A stretch of 64,000 bases of DNA from Bradyrhizobium sp. Ash2021 (GTDB lineage Bacteria; Pseudomonadota; Alphaproteobacteria; Rhizobiales; Xanthobacteraceae), in the NCBI RefSeq assembly GCF_031202265.1, contig NZ_CP100604.1:5996501-6060500 (forward strand), in the 5' to 3' direction. Under the pieces are notes generated by a model. It saw only the letters and a list, made by a program, of their open reading frames with translations. It searched no databases and was not told the DNA's origin. A program made the position numbers and the translations under genes. Of the stretch, positions 53,900 through 64,000 are shown in pieces; position 1 is the first letter of the stretch, and every line of letters starts with the position of its first letter.

Positions 53900-54720
53900 T
53901 CCACCACGATCCGGCGATCCGATTGCAAGCGTGGAGCGAAGCTGCGGGCCGATCAACAAGAACCGTTGCTGGATGCGCTGCTTGAACGTCCTCGGCGCCT
54001 TGACGGCGACCTTGCGTTTGATCACGCCACCCGGAGCTACCCAAAAACTGTAGGATACGTCTGAAGTTGTGGCCGACGGCGGAGAGGATGGCGTTGGCGG
54101 CATCGCCGGCGCGCCCTTTGAGATAGCAGCGGCCGAGGTGGTCCGCGGCCTTCATGTAGCAGATGATTGGCTCGATGGCGGATCGACGCCGCAGTTCGCG
54201 CTTAATGGCGCCGACCACGCCACGCTTTTGGCCGGACATAAGACGCGGCGCGGGTTCTCCGTGTTCATGACCGCGGTATCCCTTGTCGACATAGACCCGC
54301 TCGACTCGCAGCCGGCGAGTTTTTGGGTTTCTTCGATGACGGCCTTGAGGGTATGCCCATCATAGCGGTTACCTGGAAATGCCTTGGCGTGCAGCACGAA
54401 TTGGCTGCCCGGGGCGCGGGCGTTCGTGGTGACGATCGAGACCTTCACCCCGAACTCGTAGAGCGCGCTGGCTTTGCCCTTGCCGATGCACTCGGTCTCG
54501 GGGGCATGGAAGGAACAGAGCTTCCAGCCGCGCTGGCGCTGTTGTTGGCCCTTGATCTGACTCGAGCGCGCCAGCGGAAGGGCAAACGTCGCCTCGATGT
54601 CGCATGGCGTAATGGCCGTCTCTTCTTCGAGAAAAAGGTGAACCAGGGCGTGCATCAGCGGGTGAAAACGCCCTCTGCTCTTAAGCCGGACGATTTCTTT
54701 TTGCCCAGATCGTATGGGAG
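53900..54720 (-). pseudogene. IS5/IS1182-like transposase remnant
   Basis: HALVHLFLEEETAITPCDIE, YEFGVKVSIVTTNARAPGSQ, FVLHAKAFPGNRYDGHTLKA, then in other frames GQKRGVVGAIKRELRRRSAI and HLGRCYLKGRAGDAANAILS are ordered pieces of one DDE transposase. At least two frame changes break it. Confidence 0.75.
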
Positions 54721-54931
54721 CCGAAATGGTCGGTGCGAATTGTCATCTTTAGTAGTTCCGAGCCAAAGAACTCGGTAAATTTCGAGACTAGCTGTTGGTG
54801 GGAGAGACGTTTAGTGTTTCCGGTGCCTTCTAGATATCCGCAAGCTATTGCAGACCTCCTATATTCCGAACGAAACTCTACATCGTCCCAGCGCGTCGGA
54901 TTTCTATGAAGAAATTCAACAGACCTGAGGG

Positions 54932-55640
54932 CTAAAGCTCACTGAGCAATCTCTGCGATTGTTTGATCAGCGCCGAGACGACGCTTTCAGTATCCTTGTT
55001 CGCGACCTTGACCAGCATCACGTAGCGCGAATGCCGCTCGACAAGCGTTGCGACATAGCTGTTCCCGGACCCGCCGATCAGGTCGCCCTCCCAATGGCCC
55101 GGCACGGCGCGATCTTCAATCGATGCCGGTCTTTCTCTGATGGACACCGCATTCTTTATCTGGCCAAGCCCGTTTCGTTTCAGGCTGGCGTGCTTGGAGC
55201 GGCGGATAGTGCGTTTCGCTCTAAGGTGCTCAAGCAGTTCTTTTTTCAGCACCCCACGCGCCTGAATGAACAGACTGCGATAGATCGTCTCGTGTGATAC
55301 CTGGTTTTGCAGTTCCCCCGGATATGTGCGTTTGAGCCAGCCAGCAATTTGTTCCGGTGACCATTGCTGCCGCAGCTTGATCGATACTGTCCGGCTCAGA
55401 ACCGGACGGCAAGCCAGCTTGCAAAGCTTGGGACGCAGCGCCCGATCCCAGACGGCCTGATCGGACCGGGCAGCCCGATAGTGATGCAAGCCACCATTGC
55501 GACTGACCTAACGGCTGATGGTCGATGCAGATCGTCCCAATTGCCGAGCAATCGAACGCAACGAACAGCGTGTTGAGCCCTCTGGAAATCTCCTCCCGTT
55601 CAGAGAGGCTGAGCGCCTGTTTGGGGACTGCCGAACCGGT
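54932..55640 (-). pseudogene. IS30-family transposase with nonsense codon
   Basis: CSLRSIARQLGRSASTISR is the IS30 HTH; a TAG (expected Glu) follows, then VSRNGGLHHYRAARSDQAVW continues in the same frame to SIKLRQQWSPEQIAGWLKRT, HETIYRSLFIQARGVLKKEL and HWEGDLIGGSGNSYVATLVE. It stops before the last catalytic Glu region. Confidence 0.8.
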
Positions 55641-55890
55641 GGACGAATGCCACCGGTTGGCGAAATCACCGAAAATACCGACGAGGACTCCCGATCAAAT
55701 CGGCGTCCGACCGCTGAGCGGATGAGTAGTAGATGCGACGTCGTTGCTTCATAGTCCACACTCCATCTTGCTAAAAGATTAGTGTGTTGCGCTGACCAGT
55801 TGAACCCGCCGCGTGAAGAGTAAGCCGGTTGAGAAGCCGATCGCGCGAGGAGAACCGAATGACCACGGCCTTTCAGTGTCTCTGCTATTT

Positions 55891-57150
55891 TCACTCGATC
55901 TCGTCGGCGATGGCACCAATCGCTTCATAAACCAGGTCGAGTTCGCTCGCCGTGCTGCAGTATGGCGGCATGGTGTAGATCGTGTTGCCTAGCGGCCGGA
56001 CAAGCAGGCCCCGCGCGAGAAATCCCTGATAGAGACGGGGGCCGATATCGGCCATATAGCCGGCGTCAGCCGCTGCGATGTCCAACGCTGCGATCGTTCC
56101 GATCTGGCGGATATTCGTAAAGCGCCGGTCGTCGCGGAAGCGGTCGAGGTTTTCGGTATGCAGGATGGCAACACGCCCTATGCGCTCCATAACCGGCTCT
56201 CGCTCCCAAATCTCCAGATTCGCGAGAGCGGCCGCGCAGGCGATTGGGTTCGCGGTATATGAACTGGAATGGAAGAAGGTCCTGGTTCGATCCGTTGAAT
56301 AATGCGCGTCAAAGATGTCGGCGCGGCAGAGTGTCACCGCCAGCGGCAGTGAACCTCCGGTAAGCCCCTTGGAATAACAGGCGATATCCGGCGTGACGCT
56401 GGCCTGCTCGCAAGCGAACAGTGTGCCGGTCCGTCCCCATCCTGTCATCACTTCATCGGCGATAAAGAGAACACCGTGGGTTTCGCAAATGCGTTTCATT
56501 TCCGCAAGAACCCAGGGCGGATAGATCAGCATGCCGCCCGCGCCGAGAATCAAGGGTTCGACGATGAGCGCGGCGATCGTCCCATTCCGGCATACCGTAT
56601 TCAACCCGTCCAGCGTCGCCTGCTCGCGACCTGCGGAGGGAAAGGGAAGACGCTCAACATCGAACAGAAGTGGATCGTAGGGTGCATTGAAGACACCACG
56701 TTCACCAACCGACATGCCGCCAATCGTATCGCCGTGATAGGCGCCCTCCAGAGCCAGGATACGGCTACGCTTCTCGCCGCGATGTCGCCAGAAGCCCAGC
56801 GCCATTTTCAAAGCGACTTCGACCGAGGTCGACCCGCTATCGGAAAAGAAGACGTATTCGAGCTCGGGAGGCGTGATCGCGATGAGACGTCGCGCGAGCC
56901 GTTCCGCCGGCTCGTGCGTGAAACCGGCGAAAATCACCTGATCAAGACGATCCACCTGATCCTTGATCGCCTGCACGATGTGCGGATGGCGATGACCGTG
57001 GGTCACCACCCACCAGGACGAAATGGCGTCGAAGATGCGGCGACCATCGGCGGTCTTGAGCCAGGCGCCATCGCCTCTGGCGATCAGCGTCGGCTCGGGC
57101 TGCACGGCATGCTGAGTGAACGGATGCCATACTGGAGACATCGATTTCAT
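55891..57150 (-). CDS. bioA: Adenosylmethionine-8-amino-7-oxononanoate aminotransferase
   Basis: 419 residues of class III aminotransferase: [78 protein letters not shown] and the PLP Lys in [16 protein letters not shown]. It converts KAPA to DAPA in biotin synthesis with SAM as amino donor. Start overlaps bioD by four bases. Biotin serves carboxylases used in serine-cycle-linked assimilation. A short frame overlapping its stop leads into IS30 debris, so a downstream bio gene may have been lost. Confidence 0.95.
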   Translation of the reverse strand: MKSMSPVWHPFTQHAVQPEPTLIARGDGAWLKTADGRRIFDAISSWWVVTHGHRHPHIVQAIKDQVDRLDQVIFAGFTHEPAERLARRLIAITPPELEYVFFSDSGSTSVEVALKMALGFWRHRGEKRSRILALEGAYHGDTIGGMSVGERGVFNAPYDPLLFDVERLPFPSAGREQATLDGLNTVCRNGTIAALIVEPLILGAGGMLIYPPWVLAEMKRICETHGVLFIADEVMTGWGRTGTLFACEQASVTPDIACYSKGLTGGSLPLAVTLCRADIFDAHYSTDRTRTFFHSSSYTANPIACAAALANLEIWEREPVMERIGRVAILHTENLDRFRDDRRFTNIRQIGTIAALDIAAADAGYMADIGPRLYQGFLARGLLVRPLGNTIYTMPPYCSTASELDLVYEAIGAIADEIE

Positions 57151-57788
57151 CCGGCAGAGTCCTCCAGGAAGTCACCAATATTAAAATGGAGGGCAAAGGC
57201 CGCCCGCAGCACGTCACCCGTCAGCGGCGTGAGATGTGGAAGGCAGCCAAGCCGCCGGGCGTGACCCATTTCGGCGATGATGCGCTCGGATTCGGCATTC
57301 TCGTCCCCAATGAAGACGATGCCGAGAAGCGGAATGCCGCGGCTGCGCAGAGCCTCAATCGACAGGAGGGTGTGATTAATCGTTCCGAGTGTCGTGCGGG
57401 CACATAGCGCCACCGGCGCCCGCCACCGCCCGATGACATCGATATAAGCGACGTCGCGTGTCAGTGGCACCAGCAACCCGCCGGCCCCCTCCACGACCAA
57501 CGGCCGGTTCGTGTTCGGCAGAACGAGCGCCTCTGGATCGATGGTAATGCCGTCAATCTCGGCAGCAAGATGTGGCGAAGCCGGCGTTTTCAGCCGGTAG
57601 ACCTCCGGCAACACGCGCTCTTCGGACAGACCGGAAAGCCGCAGGACCGCTTGCCTGTCTGTCTCCTCCTGGAGACCGGCCTGGATCGGCTTCCAATAGA
57701 TCCCCCCAAGAGCACCGGCGAGCGCGGCCGCAAAAACAGTCTTGCCAACGCCGGTATCGGTACCAGTTACAATGATGCGCGTGGTCAT
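57147..57788 (-). CDS. bioD: Dethiobiotin synthetase
   Basis: 213 residues with P-loop [53 protein letters not shown]. It closes the ureido ring of dethiobiotin using CO2 and ATP. It overlaps both neighbours by four bases (bioF-bioD-bioA coupling). Confidence 0.95.
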   Translation of the reverse strand: MTTRIIVTGTDTGVGKTVFAAALAGALGGIYWKPIQAGLQEETDRQAVLRLSGLSEERVLPEVYRLKTPASPHLAAEIDGITIDPEALVLPNTNRPLVVEGAGGLLVPLTRDVAYIDVIGRWRAPVALCARTTLGTINHTLLSIEALRSRGIPLLGIVFIGDENAESERIIAEMGHARRLGCLPHLTPLTGDVLRAAFALHFNIGDFLEDSAG

Positions 57789-58915
57789 GCAGCCTTTCGC
57801 ATGTCTTCAGCGAGGGCTTCGAACAAAGCTGCGACGATAGCCTCATCGACGTTCGCCGTCAGCGCGATGCGGAGACGCGCTGTGCCCTCGACAACGGTCG
57901 GCGGACGTATCGCCCGGATATCAAAACCTCTGCGCTGCAAAGAAGCAGCAAGTGCAACTGCTGCCTGATCGGCGCCGATGATTACGGGAAGAATATGCGA
58001 ACCGGAGGGCTCGATGTTGCAACGACGGCGAAGTTCGCCTCCCGCGAATTGAACCAGACGCGCCAGCCGGTCCCGGCGCTCGGGATTGGTTGCGGAGAGT
58101 TCGAGGGCCACACGTGTGATCGCGGCGATCAGCGGCGACGGGGCGGTCGCGAAGATGAAGGGGCGGGCGCGGTTGACAAGGAAGTCGCGGATAATTCTTG
58201 GCGCAACGATAAAACCGCCGACTGTACCGAGCGCCTTGCCGCACGTGTGCAGCGTGATGACGTTGTCGCGACCCTCGAAGGGCGCAGCGAGCCCCCGCCC
58301 CTGCGGCCCGAGTACGCCGGTGGCATGGGCCTCATCGATGACGACCATGGCCTCGTGGCGATCTGCAACGGCAAATAGTTCAGCAAGGTCCGGGCTGTCG
58401 CCGTCCATGCTGTAGAGGCTTTCGACCGAAAGCCAGGGCCGCCCTGTGCCCCCGGCCGCGCGCCAGCGGACGATCGCTGCGTCGAAGGCGTCGACATCGT
58501 TGTGCGGAACTCCGACGAAATCCGCACGTCCCCGACGTAGCCCCTCATGGACGCTCGCATGAATCAATTCGTCGTGGACCACGAGATCCCCACGCTGCGG
58601 CAGAGTCGAGAAGATGGTGAAATTCGCGACATACCCGCCGCCAAAATAGAGCGCCGTCTCGGCGCCGAAATAGGCTGCCGCTTCGCTTTCGAGCGCTTCA
58701 TGCTCGGGGTGATTGCCGCGCAGCAAACGCGATCCGCCCGATCCCACCGGCACGCCGCGCGCCACCGCGTCGGCAGCCGCACGCCTCAATTCCTCGGATT
58801 CGGCCAAGCCGAGATAATCGTTTGACGTGAAATCGATTCCGGAGCGCTCGCGAAGCGAGCGCAACCGACCCCGTCCTGCGAGTTCGCGCAGATTCGTTTC
58901 AAACCCGTCATGCAT
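57785..58915 (-). CDS. bioF: 8-amino-7-oxononanoate synthase
   Basis: 376 residues of the alpha-oxoamine synthase family: [54 protein letters not shown] and the PLP Lys in [14 protein letters not shown]. It condenses pimeloyl-thioester and alanine. First gene of the operon here; bioB is not in the window. No clear BirA-type operator was recognised upstream. Confidence 0.95.
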   Translation of the reverse strand: MHDGFETNLRELAGRGRLRSLRERSGIDFTSNDYLGLAESEELRRAAADAVARGVPVGSGGSRLLRGNHPEHEALESEAAAYFGAETALYFGGGYVANFTIFSTLPQRGDLVVHDELIHASVHEGLRRGRADFVGVPHNDVDAFDAAIVRWRAAGGTGRPWLSVESLYSMDGDSPDLAELFAVADRHEAMVVIDEAHATGVLGPQGRGLAAPFEGRDNVITLHTCGKALGTVGGFIVAPRIIRDFLVNRARPFIFATAPSPLIAAITRVALELSATNPERRDRLARLVQFAGGELRRRCNIEPSGSHILPVIIGADQAAVALAASLQRRGFDIRAIRPPTVVEGTARLRIALTANVDEAIVAALFEALAEDMRKAA

Positions 58916-59087
58916 TATCTTTCCTCCCGCACGGCCGACTGAGCCGGAAACTGCTTGCGCGTCCTCATGCGGATCGTCCTCTTCGATATCAAGTCCGACT
59001 TAACCGCTGTCTGCTTTTGCGTGCCCGTCTCGTCGGCACACAGCGAGCCATTCCCAAACTGATGACAGCACTCGTCGCCGTCAACGC

Positions 59088-59435
59088 CTAGAGCTTCTGA
59101 TTCTTCTCGTTCACGAGGACGACGCGCGGTTGAAAGCTGCGCGCTTCAGCATCGTCGAACTTCGCGTAGGCGACGATGATGATCTTGTCGCCCGCCATCG
59201 CGAGTCGGGCAGCGGCGCCGTTCAGCCCGATGATACCAGAACCGGCAGGCGCTTCGATGACGTAGGTCGAAAAACGCGCACCGGTGTCGATATTGTAGAT
59301 ATCGACGCGCTCGTTGAGGAGAAACCCGGCAGCCTCGATCAGCGTCCGATCGATCGAGATCGAGCCTTCATAATGCAAATCCGCTTCCGTGACATACGCA
59401 CGATGGATCTTGCCTTTCATCAGGGTGACTTGCAT
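59088..59435 (-). CDS. panD: Aspartate 1-decarboxylase precursor
   Basis: 115 residues: [24 protein letters not shown] contains the Gly-Ser cleavage site that yields the pyruvoyl enzyme, followed by [27 protein letters not shown] and INGAAARL-like [21 protein letters not shown]. It makes beta-alanine for pantothenate, complementing the two panB copies. Confidence 0.95.
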   Translation of the reverse strand: MQVTLMKGKIHRAYVTEADLHYEGSISIDRTLIEAAGFLLNERVDIYNIDTGARFSTYVIEAPAGSGIIGLNGAAARLAMAGDKIIIVAYAKFDDAEARSFQPRVVLVNEKNQKL

Positions 59436-59736
59436 CGAGAATATCCCGTCTTTGAGCGCTAGAAATGCACCGCATCGCGTTAGGACGCGCTCAGCCTCCG
59501 GTCAATCTTCAAGCTTGGTATACAAATGCGACGATGGGCGCGTATCAGGAGACTATGACAATCGTGGTTGGCGGAGTCATCCCCGACAGCACGTTATGTC
59601 GATCAAAACTGGCGCAGCAGCAACGCGCGCTCAAACATTCCCGAAATAATAGCCATGCAAGAACGTCATTCTTCCTAAACCTCGCCCTAGAGACGAAACT
59701 TTCACGGCCGCTCCTTTGCCCTAGCCGTGGCAACGG
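59436..59736. other. Stretch without recognisable gene
   Basis: No coding motif, IS end or RNA gene was recognised between panD and the MFS fragment. Confidence 0.4.
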
Positions 59737-60100
59737 GTGATCTCCTGTGGTTGGCCGAGTGCCCCCTGGCACGCCGATCGCTCGGCTCATCTATCCGATG
59801 TTCGTGACCGGATTTGGTACGGCCATGCCGCGGGGATTGATGGATGGGCTCTCGATCAGCGTGGTGCCGCCCGAGCGTGCCGGAATGGCGACCGGCATCT
59901 TCAGTACGGTGAGGGTCGCCGGCGAAGGCGTCGCCATAGCGATCGTTCACGCGATCCTGGCATCTCTCACGTACGCTCGGTTTCACGATGTGTGGGGGTA
60001 TCCCGAGGGCAAACAGCCTCGGATCGCCACCGCAAGGCGGCGTGTTCCCATTGCAGGAGGCGTTCTGAAATCGGAAAGCAGGAAATCCGATAACCCTTGA
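59737..60100 (+). pseudogene. MFS drug-exporter-type C-terminal fragment
   Basis: LIYPMFVTGFGTAMPRGLMD, GLSISVVPPERAGMATGIFS and VRVAGEGVAIAIVHAILASL match TM11-14 parts of 14-TM multidrug exporters (EmrB type). It lacks the N-terminal ten or so segments. Downstream 60101-60386 holds nothing I recognise. Confidence 0.65.
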
Positions 60101-60386
60101 GAAACCCACGCCGTAAGTACCCTTAGCGGCCCACCGGGCAAGGCCAGGCAACTCTTGGCCAGTCCTTTGTCCGCCTTTTCTATCATCAATGGATATGGAA
60201 ATCGGCCCATCGTCGTAGTGGAGCAATTAATCGACCTTGAGCACTTTTGAATGGGCACATCCTTTGCGACGCACGGTGATCGGGCCATAAGCATCCGGTA
60301 AAGACACTCGAATGCTGCCACCTCTATGCTGCTAAGGCGGCTCACCGCTTGCAACCCGCCGCGCGGTATTCCAACATAGAATCGTC

Positions 60387-60890
60387 TTGCTCAATCGGAG
60401 ACGCAACAATTTCCAGATAGTCCTGGGAAATCGTTTGGGCCACGCATCTCCCGTCGAACTTCACTCGCCAACTGCTCGGCGAGCCGCGGCCGACAACAGT
60501 CCCCTCACGGCCAGCATAGGCTGGATGCCGTCCGGCGGGCAGCAGCAAACGGTTTCGATACTGGACGAGCTGGTGATCGAACCTAAAGTCCAGCTTCTGG
60601 ACGAGCCTTTCTCGGCACTGGATTACGAAATGACGCCGTTCATGCGCGAACAGCTCCGGAGAATCTTCATGAAGACGAGGACGACCATGATCCTTGCATC
60701 TCATGAACTGGACGAAGCGATCGAACTCGCGGACAAAGTCGTACTGCTCACGCGAAGGCCGACCAAGGTGGCCGAGATAGCGGACGTCGATCTACCTTGG
60801 CCGCGCAATCTGGATGTGATCACCGGCGAGCGTTTTATCGAGCTCAAGCCGCATTGTCTCGATCGGTTTTGGCATGAGGTCAAGAACTAG
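60387..60890 (+). pseudogene. ABC ATPase C-terminal half (nitrate/taurine type)
   Basis: MPSGGQQQTVSILDELVIEP (signature motif altered from LSGGQ), VQLLDEPFSALDYEMTPFMR and TTMILASHELDEAIELADKV are the second half of an ATPase; Walker A is missing. Here Walker B DEP is intact, unlike the gene at 32950. The end (LPWPRNLDVITGERFIELKP) is full. Confidence 0.7.
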
Positions 60891-60998
60891 GGATCTGTTG
60901 TCGTCCTGCGACTATTTCAGGCCAGACTCGAGACCGACATTCCAGCCGATGCCGAGCCGCTATCGGCGACAGGCTCGCCACCACCCTACTTCTCGTCA

Positions 60999-62327
60999 TC
61001 AGGTTCTTTTCAGAGCCGGGATTTTCAGTGGAACGTCGGGGCGCACGACACTGACGGCCGCCGCACCGGTCAACAGGATCAGGACGCCCGTCGCAAACGG
61101 GATATTCCAGTTTCCGGTCAGATCGATGAGCCACCCGAATACAACAGGTGAGATAATTCCCGATATCGCCACGCCCATGATGATATAGGCGCTTCCCAAG
61201 CCGGCATACTCCTTCGAGATATCCATCGGAACCGCATACATCGGCGCGATCGTCAGCTCCAGAAAGAACATCGCAGCGGCAAGCAGCGCCACGACTGCCG
61301 TAAGGTTGTCGATGAACAGACAGGGTATAAGAAATAGAGCAGTACCGACGAGTGAAGTGAACACGACGCCGCAACGGGCGAAACGATTGCGCCCGGTCCG
61401 CTTCAGGATCAGGTCGGATGTCATCCCACCTACCGTATTGCCGATCAATCCCGCAAAGAACAGAAAGCTCGTGAGCAGCGCTGAACTTCTGAGGTCGGTG
61501 CCGTGCTGATTTGCGAAGTACAGCGGAAGCCAGGATACGAATACCCAGTAGGTCCAGCCGTAAGAGAACATGACGATGGTGACCGGAAACATCCGCTTGG
61601 TCAGGATCCAGAGCGGAAAGCGCGCCTTGCGGTCGGGCAGCGAAACGCTCAGGACTTCGAGTCGGTGGGGATCGACTTGCGGGTGGGTACGCGGGTCATC
61701 TTGAAAGTAGAACCACCATACCACCGCCCAAACGATCGCGGCCACACCGCATACGATGAACGAAACTCGCCAATCGTACCAGACAATAACGGTTGCGACC
61801 AGCGGTGGCGCGATCGCCGCGCCCAGGCGCGACGCACTGTGCGTGATGCCTTGGATGAATCCGAACCGGTGCGCCGGATACCAATTGCGCATGGCCTGTG
61901 TAGCCGCAGGGAAAGCCGGTCCTTCACCGAGTCCGACGACCAGCCGCGCAATAAACAGACTGCTCAAGCCACCGGTCAGCCCAGTAAGAATTGTGCCCAC
62001 TCCAACGATGGAAACAGCGACGAAGAGTGATGCGCGCGCGCCATATTTTCGTGCGCCCCAGCCGCCAAACAGAACAGATGCGAGGTAGGCCCACGAAAAG
62101 GCGCTGAAGGCCAGCCCCATTTGGGTATTAGTGAGTTGGAAATGCGCCTTGAGAGGAGCGGCAGCCGCCGAGATGTTCACCCGATCAAGATACATGATCG
62201 CGAACAGCACGCAGAGCATGGTGGTAACGACCGTGTGTGCCCTGAAAAGAGATCGGGCGACGGGCTGCATGACAGCCGTGCTGTCGGCGTCCTGATGAAC
62301 TAGGGCCATATCTCGCTCCTCCACCAA
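60999..62327 (-). CDS. MFS transporter, anion:cation symporter (ACS) type
   Basis: 442 residues with 12 membrane segments. The start LCVLFAIMYLDRVNISAAAAPLKAHF has the D-R-x-N signature of the ACS group, followed by FGGWGARKYGARASLF and GLGEGPAFPAATQAMRNWYP. ACS members take up organic anions such as hexuronates, glucarate, tartrate or phthalate. It is placed downstream (3') of the serine-glyoxylate aminotransferase gene in the same direction, 77 bases away, so co-transcription is possible. Confidence 0.88.
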   Translation of the reverse strand: MVEERDMALVHQDADSTAVMQPVARSLFRAHTVVTTMLCVLFAIMYLDRVNISAAAAPLKAHFQLTNTQMGLAFSAFSWAYLASVLFGGWGARKYGARASLFVAVSIVGVGTILTGLTGGLSSLFIARLVVGLGEGPAFPAATQAMRNWYPAHRFGFIQGITHSASRLGAAIAPPLVATVIVWYDWRVSFIVCGVAAIVWAVVWWFYFQDDPRTHPQVDPHRLEVLSVSLPDRKARFPLWILTKRMFPVTIVMFSYGWTYWVFVSWLPLYFANQHGTDLRSSALLTSFLFFAGLIGNTVGGMTSDLILKRTGRNRFARCGVVFTSLVGTALFLIPCLFIDNLTAVVALLAAAMFFLELTIAPMYAVPMDISKEYAGLGSAYIIMGVAISGIISPVVFGWLIDLTGNWNIPFATGVLILLTGAAAVSVVRPDVPLKIPALKRT

Positions 62328-62404
62328 AACTCCTCGACGACGCTTTTATTGCGTCGTTCGTCCCTTTTTGTCGCGACCTAACACCTCTTGAGGGAATTTC
62401 GTCG

Positions 62405-63598
62405 TTATTCGGCCGCCCGCGCTGCTGGTGGCCAATTGCCGCCGAGAATATCCATCGCCGCCTCTACGCCGCCTTTGCGGTGTGGAATGCCCCGCGCCTT
62501 CAGACCCATTTCGATGCCTGACAAAGTCCCGGCGACGGTCAGGTTGTTGAAATCGCCGAGATGGCCGATCCGGAACACGCGATCGGCCAGTGGGCCCAAC
62601 CCGTTGCCCAGCGACATGTTGGCGCGCGCGAGAATTTCACGCCGCAGTTCATCGGCAGAATGTCCTTCCGGCAGTCGCACCGCGGTGAGCGTCGATGAGT
62701 ATTCCGCCTCGTTCACGCATTGGATGTCGAATCCCCAATGACGTACGGCCGTCCGAGTTGCGTTCGCCGCGCGGTCGTGCCGTGCAAATACCTGATTCAG
62801 CCCCTCGTCATGCAGCATTTCCAGGGCGACCTTTAGCCCCTGCAGCAGGTTGGTCGAAGGCGTGTAGGGAAAAAACCCGTTTGCATTGGCCGCAAGCATG
62901 TCGTCCCAAGCCAGGAACGCGCGGGGGAACCCTGAAGTCTTCGACGCCGCCAGCGCCTTGTCCGAAATGGCGTTGAAAGACAGGCCAGGCGGGAGCATCA
63001 GCCCTTTTTGCGAGCCACCTACCGTCACGTCGACACCCCATTCGTCGTGACGGTAGTCAATGGAGCCCAACGAAGAAATGGTATCGACAAGGAGGAGCGC
63101 CGGGTGCCCTGCCCGATCGATCGCCCGCCGCACCGCTGCGATGTCCGACGTGACGCCGGTGGAGGTCTCGTTATGGACGACGGCAACCGCCTTGTAGCTG
63201 CGCGTCTTGTCCTCTCGGAGTTTGGCCTCGATCACATCGGCATTCACGCCGGTCCGCCAGTCACCCTTAACGACCTCTGCCTCGAGGCCGAGACATTTTG
63301 TCATCTTGCTCCAGAGGGTGGAGAACCAGCCAGTCTCAAACATCAGCAACCGGTCGCCGGGCGACAACGTGTTTACAAGCGCGGCTTCCCAAGCACCCGT
63401 TCCGGAGGTCGGGTAGATGACGACCGGATTGCCGGTCTTGAAAACGGTACGTATACCGGCAAGAACTTCGTGGCCAAGTTCGGCGAACTCCGGTCCGCGA
63501 TGATCGATCGTCGGCTTCGCGATCGCAGCAAGAATCGGCAGCGGAGTATTGGTCGGTCCGGGAATTTGCAGGAAGTGGCGGCCGGTGTGCTGCTGCAT
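62405..63598 (-). CDS. sgaA: Serine-glyoxylate aminotransferase
   Basis: 397 residues of class V aminotransferase: FLQIPGPTNTPLPILAAIAKPTIDHRGPEFAEL, VVIYPTSGTGAWEAALVNTLSPGD, VVHNETSTGVTSDIAAVRRA, LLLVDTISSLGSIDYRHDEW and the PLP Lys in TVGGSQKGLMLPPGLSF. The family enzyme converts serine plus glyoxylate to hydroxypyruvate plus glycine, a key step of the serine cycle and of photorespiratory glycolate recycling. With fhs, folD and fds nearby, serine-cycle C1 assimilation is the better guess, though hydroxypyruvate reductase, glycerate kinase and malyl-CoA lyase are not in the window. Confidence 0.92.
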   Translation of the reverse strand: MQQHTGRHFLQIPGPTNTPLPILAAIAKPTIDHRGPEFAELGHEVLAGIRTVFKTGNPVVIYPTSGTGAWEAALVNTLSPGDRLLMFETGWFSTLWSKMTKCLGLEAEVVKGDWRTGVNADVIEAKLREDKTRSYKAVAVVHNETSTGVTSDIAAVRRAIDRAGHPALLLVDTISSLGSIDYRHDEWGVDVTVGGSQKGLMLPPGLSFNAISDKALAASKTSGFPRAFLAWDDMLAANANGFFPYTPSTNLLQGLKVALEMLHDEGLNQVFARHDRAANATRTAVRHWGFDIQCVNEAEYSSTLTAVRLPEGHSADELRREILARANMSLGNGLGPLADRVFRIGHLGDFNNLTVAGTLSGIEMGLKARGIPHRKGGVEAAMDILGGNWPPAARAAE

Positions 63599-63655
63599 TT
63601 AAGACTCCGAAAATGAGCTGAGACTAGCGGTGCGAAATGGATCGGCCGTCGCGTA

Positions 63656-64000
63656 TCAAGGTAGACCGTTGCGGCCATGCTCGCGGAAACCAGGTCGTTC
63701 AGTCATCAGTTCGTAGTACGCAGCAACGGCGGCGTAGTGAGGCCGAACCAGACCTGAGAGCATGAACCACCGATTGACCACCAGACCCATCGGAATATCG
63801 GCGATGGTGAAGTGATTCCCCATCATATAGGGACCATGGGCGGCCAGATGGCCGTTGAGCAATCCGATGACGTGGATTAGCTCCTTCTGTCCCTGCTCGA
63901 CGTACCATGGATGGTCGTACGGCGCTTCCTTCAACTGCCCGCCTAAGAACGCACCCCGCAACGCATGCGTGACATCGTAGGCGACCCAATCCATCCATTG
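63656..64000 (-). CDS. Glutathione S-transferase, C-terminal domain (cut by window edge)
   Basis: The frame is open to the window end. WMDWVAYDVTHALRGAFLGG, GLLNGHLAAHGPYMMGNHFT and IADIPMGLVVNRWFMLSG form the helical GST C-domain with the N-capping box (HFTIADI). The thioredoxin-like N-domain lies outside. The gene is adjacent to sgaA on the same strand. Substrate unknown; some GSTs take part in C1 or dehalogenation chemistry. Confidence 0.82.
   Translation of the reverse strand, partial: QWMDWVAYDVTHALRGAFLGGQLKEAPYDHPWYVEQGQKELIHVIGLLNGHLAAHGPYMMGNHFTIADIPMGLVVNRWFMLSGLVRPHYAAVAAYYELMTERPGFREHGRNGLP

Overview
The window looks like an accessory island of an alphaproteobacterium close to Bradyrhizobium, Rhodopseudomonas or Afipia. 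This is inferred from gene families only: an fds-type formate dehydrogenase operon, a bioF-bioD-bioA operon, SorA/SorB sulfite dehydrogenase, form I Rubisco remnants, DUF3422 and IS66/IS91/IS256 elements. Intact metabolic genes are scattered among many broken genes and insertion-sequence fragments, so the region is actively decaying and rearranging.

Layout. 0-5 kb: IS256 end, transglutaminase-like protein, trxB, an HPP membrane protein, a Crp/Fnr regulator. 5.7-16.2 kb: one-carbon/folate block (MetF-like reductase, 5-formyl-THF cyclo-ligase, panB, GcvT-like protein, LysR, folD, folC) with broken tauE, Rieske and reductase genes. 16.2-19.1 kb: IS66, sitting inside a decayed formate dehydrogenase beta-subunit gene. 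20-23 kb: fhs and a second, nearly identical panB. 23-28.8 kb: MFS and Crp genes among remnants of lysR, ISL3, DUF3422, cbbX, rpe and a nickel permease. 28.9-31.6 kb: sorB, sorA and a YeiH-type exporter. 31.6-37.6 kb: HAD hydrolase, ABC transporter parts, Crp regulator, a glutaredoxin-like protein and a GrdB-like selenoprotein, then cbbS/cbbL remnants. 38.3-43 kb: pabC, fused pabA-pabB and an MFS carrier. 43-47.3 kb: remnants and IS91. 47.4-53.4 kb: fdsGBA-fdhD-fdsD. 53.5-60.9 kb: IS remnants around bioFDA and panD. 61-64 kb: MFS, serine-glyoxylate aminotransferase, and a GST cut by the window edge.

How the genes work together. MetF-like reductase, FolD, Fhs, cyclo-ligase, GcvT-like protein, FolC, PabA/B/C and NAD-linked formate dehydrogenase form a tetrahydrofolate route from a C1 (methyl, methylene or formyl) unit to formate and CO2. 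Serine-glyoxylate aminotransferase suggests serine-cycle assimilation. SorAB and the exporter would dispose of sulfite, which hints at an organosulfur substrate. Broken cbbL, cbbS, cbbX, rpe, nickel permease and fdh beta genes indicate lost Calvin-cycle autotrophy.

Main discovery. Two adjacent minus-strand ORFs, 36781-36266 and 36247-35396, are one gene read through an in-frame TGA. The TGA lies in a UxxC context (VPT-U-PLC) at the position of the GrdB selenocysteine, and a bSECIS-like hairpin follows 18 nt later. The gene is translationally coupled to a glutaredoxin-like CxxC protein. Its N-terminal module (C-x4-G-x-PPWT-x-L type) is also fused to the HPP membrane protein. Seven similar 16-bp sites (consensus TGTCAA-N4-TTGACA) lie upstream of the selenoprotein gene, trxB, the HPP gene, the HAD gene, a HAD pseudogene, an MFS gene and the fds operon. 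Three Crp/Fnr paralogues share the recognition-helix sequence SRQWV. I infer a Crp-family regulon linking a selenoprotein redox system of unknown substrate to formate and one-carbon metabolism.
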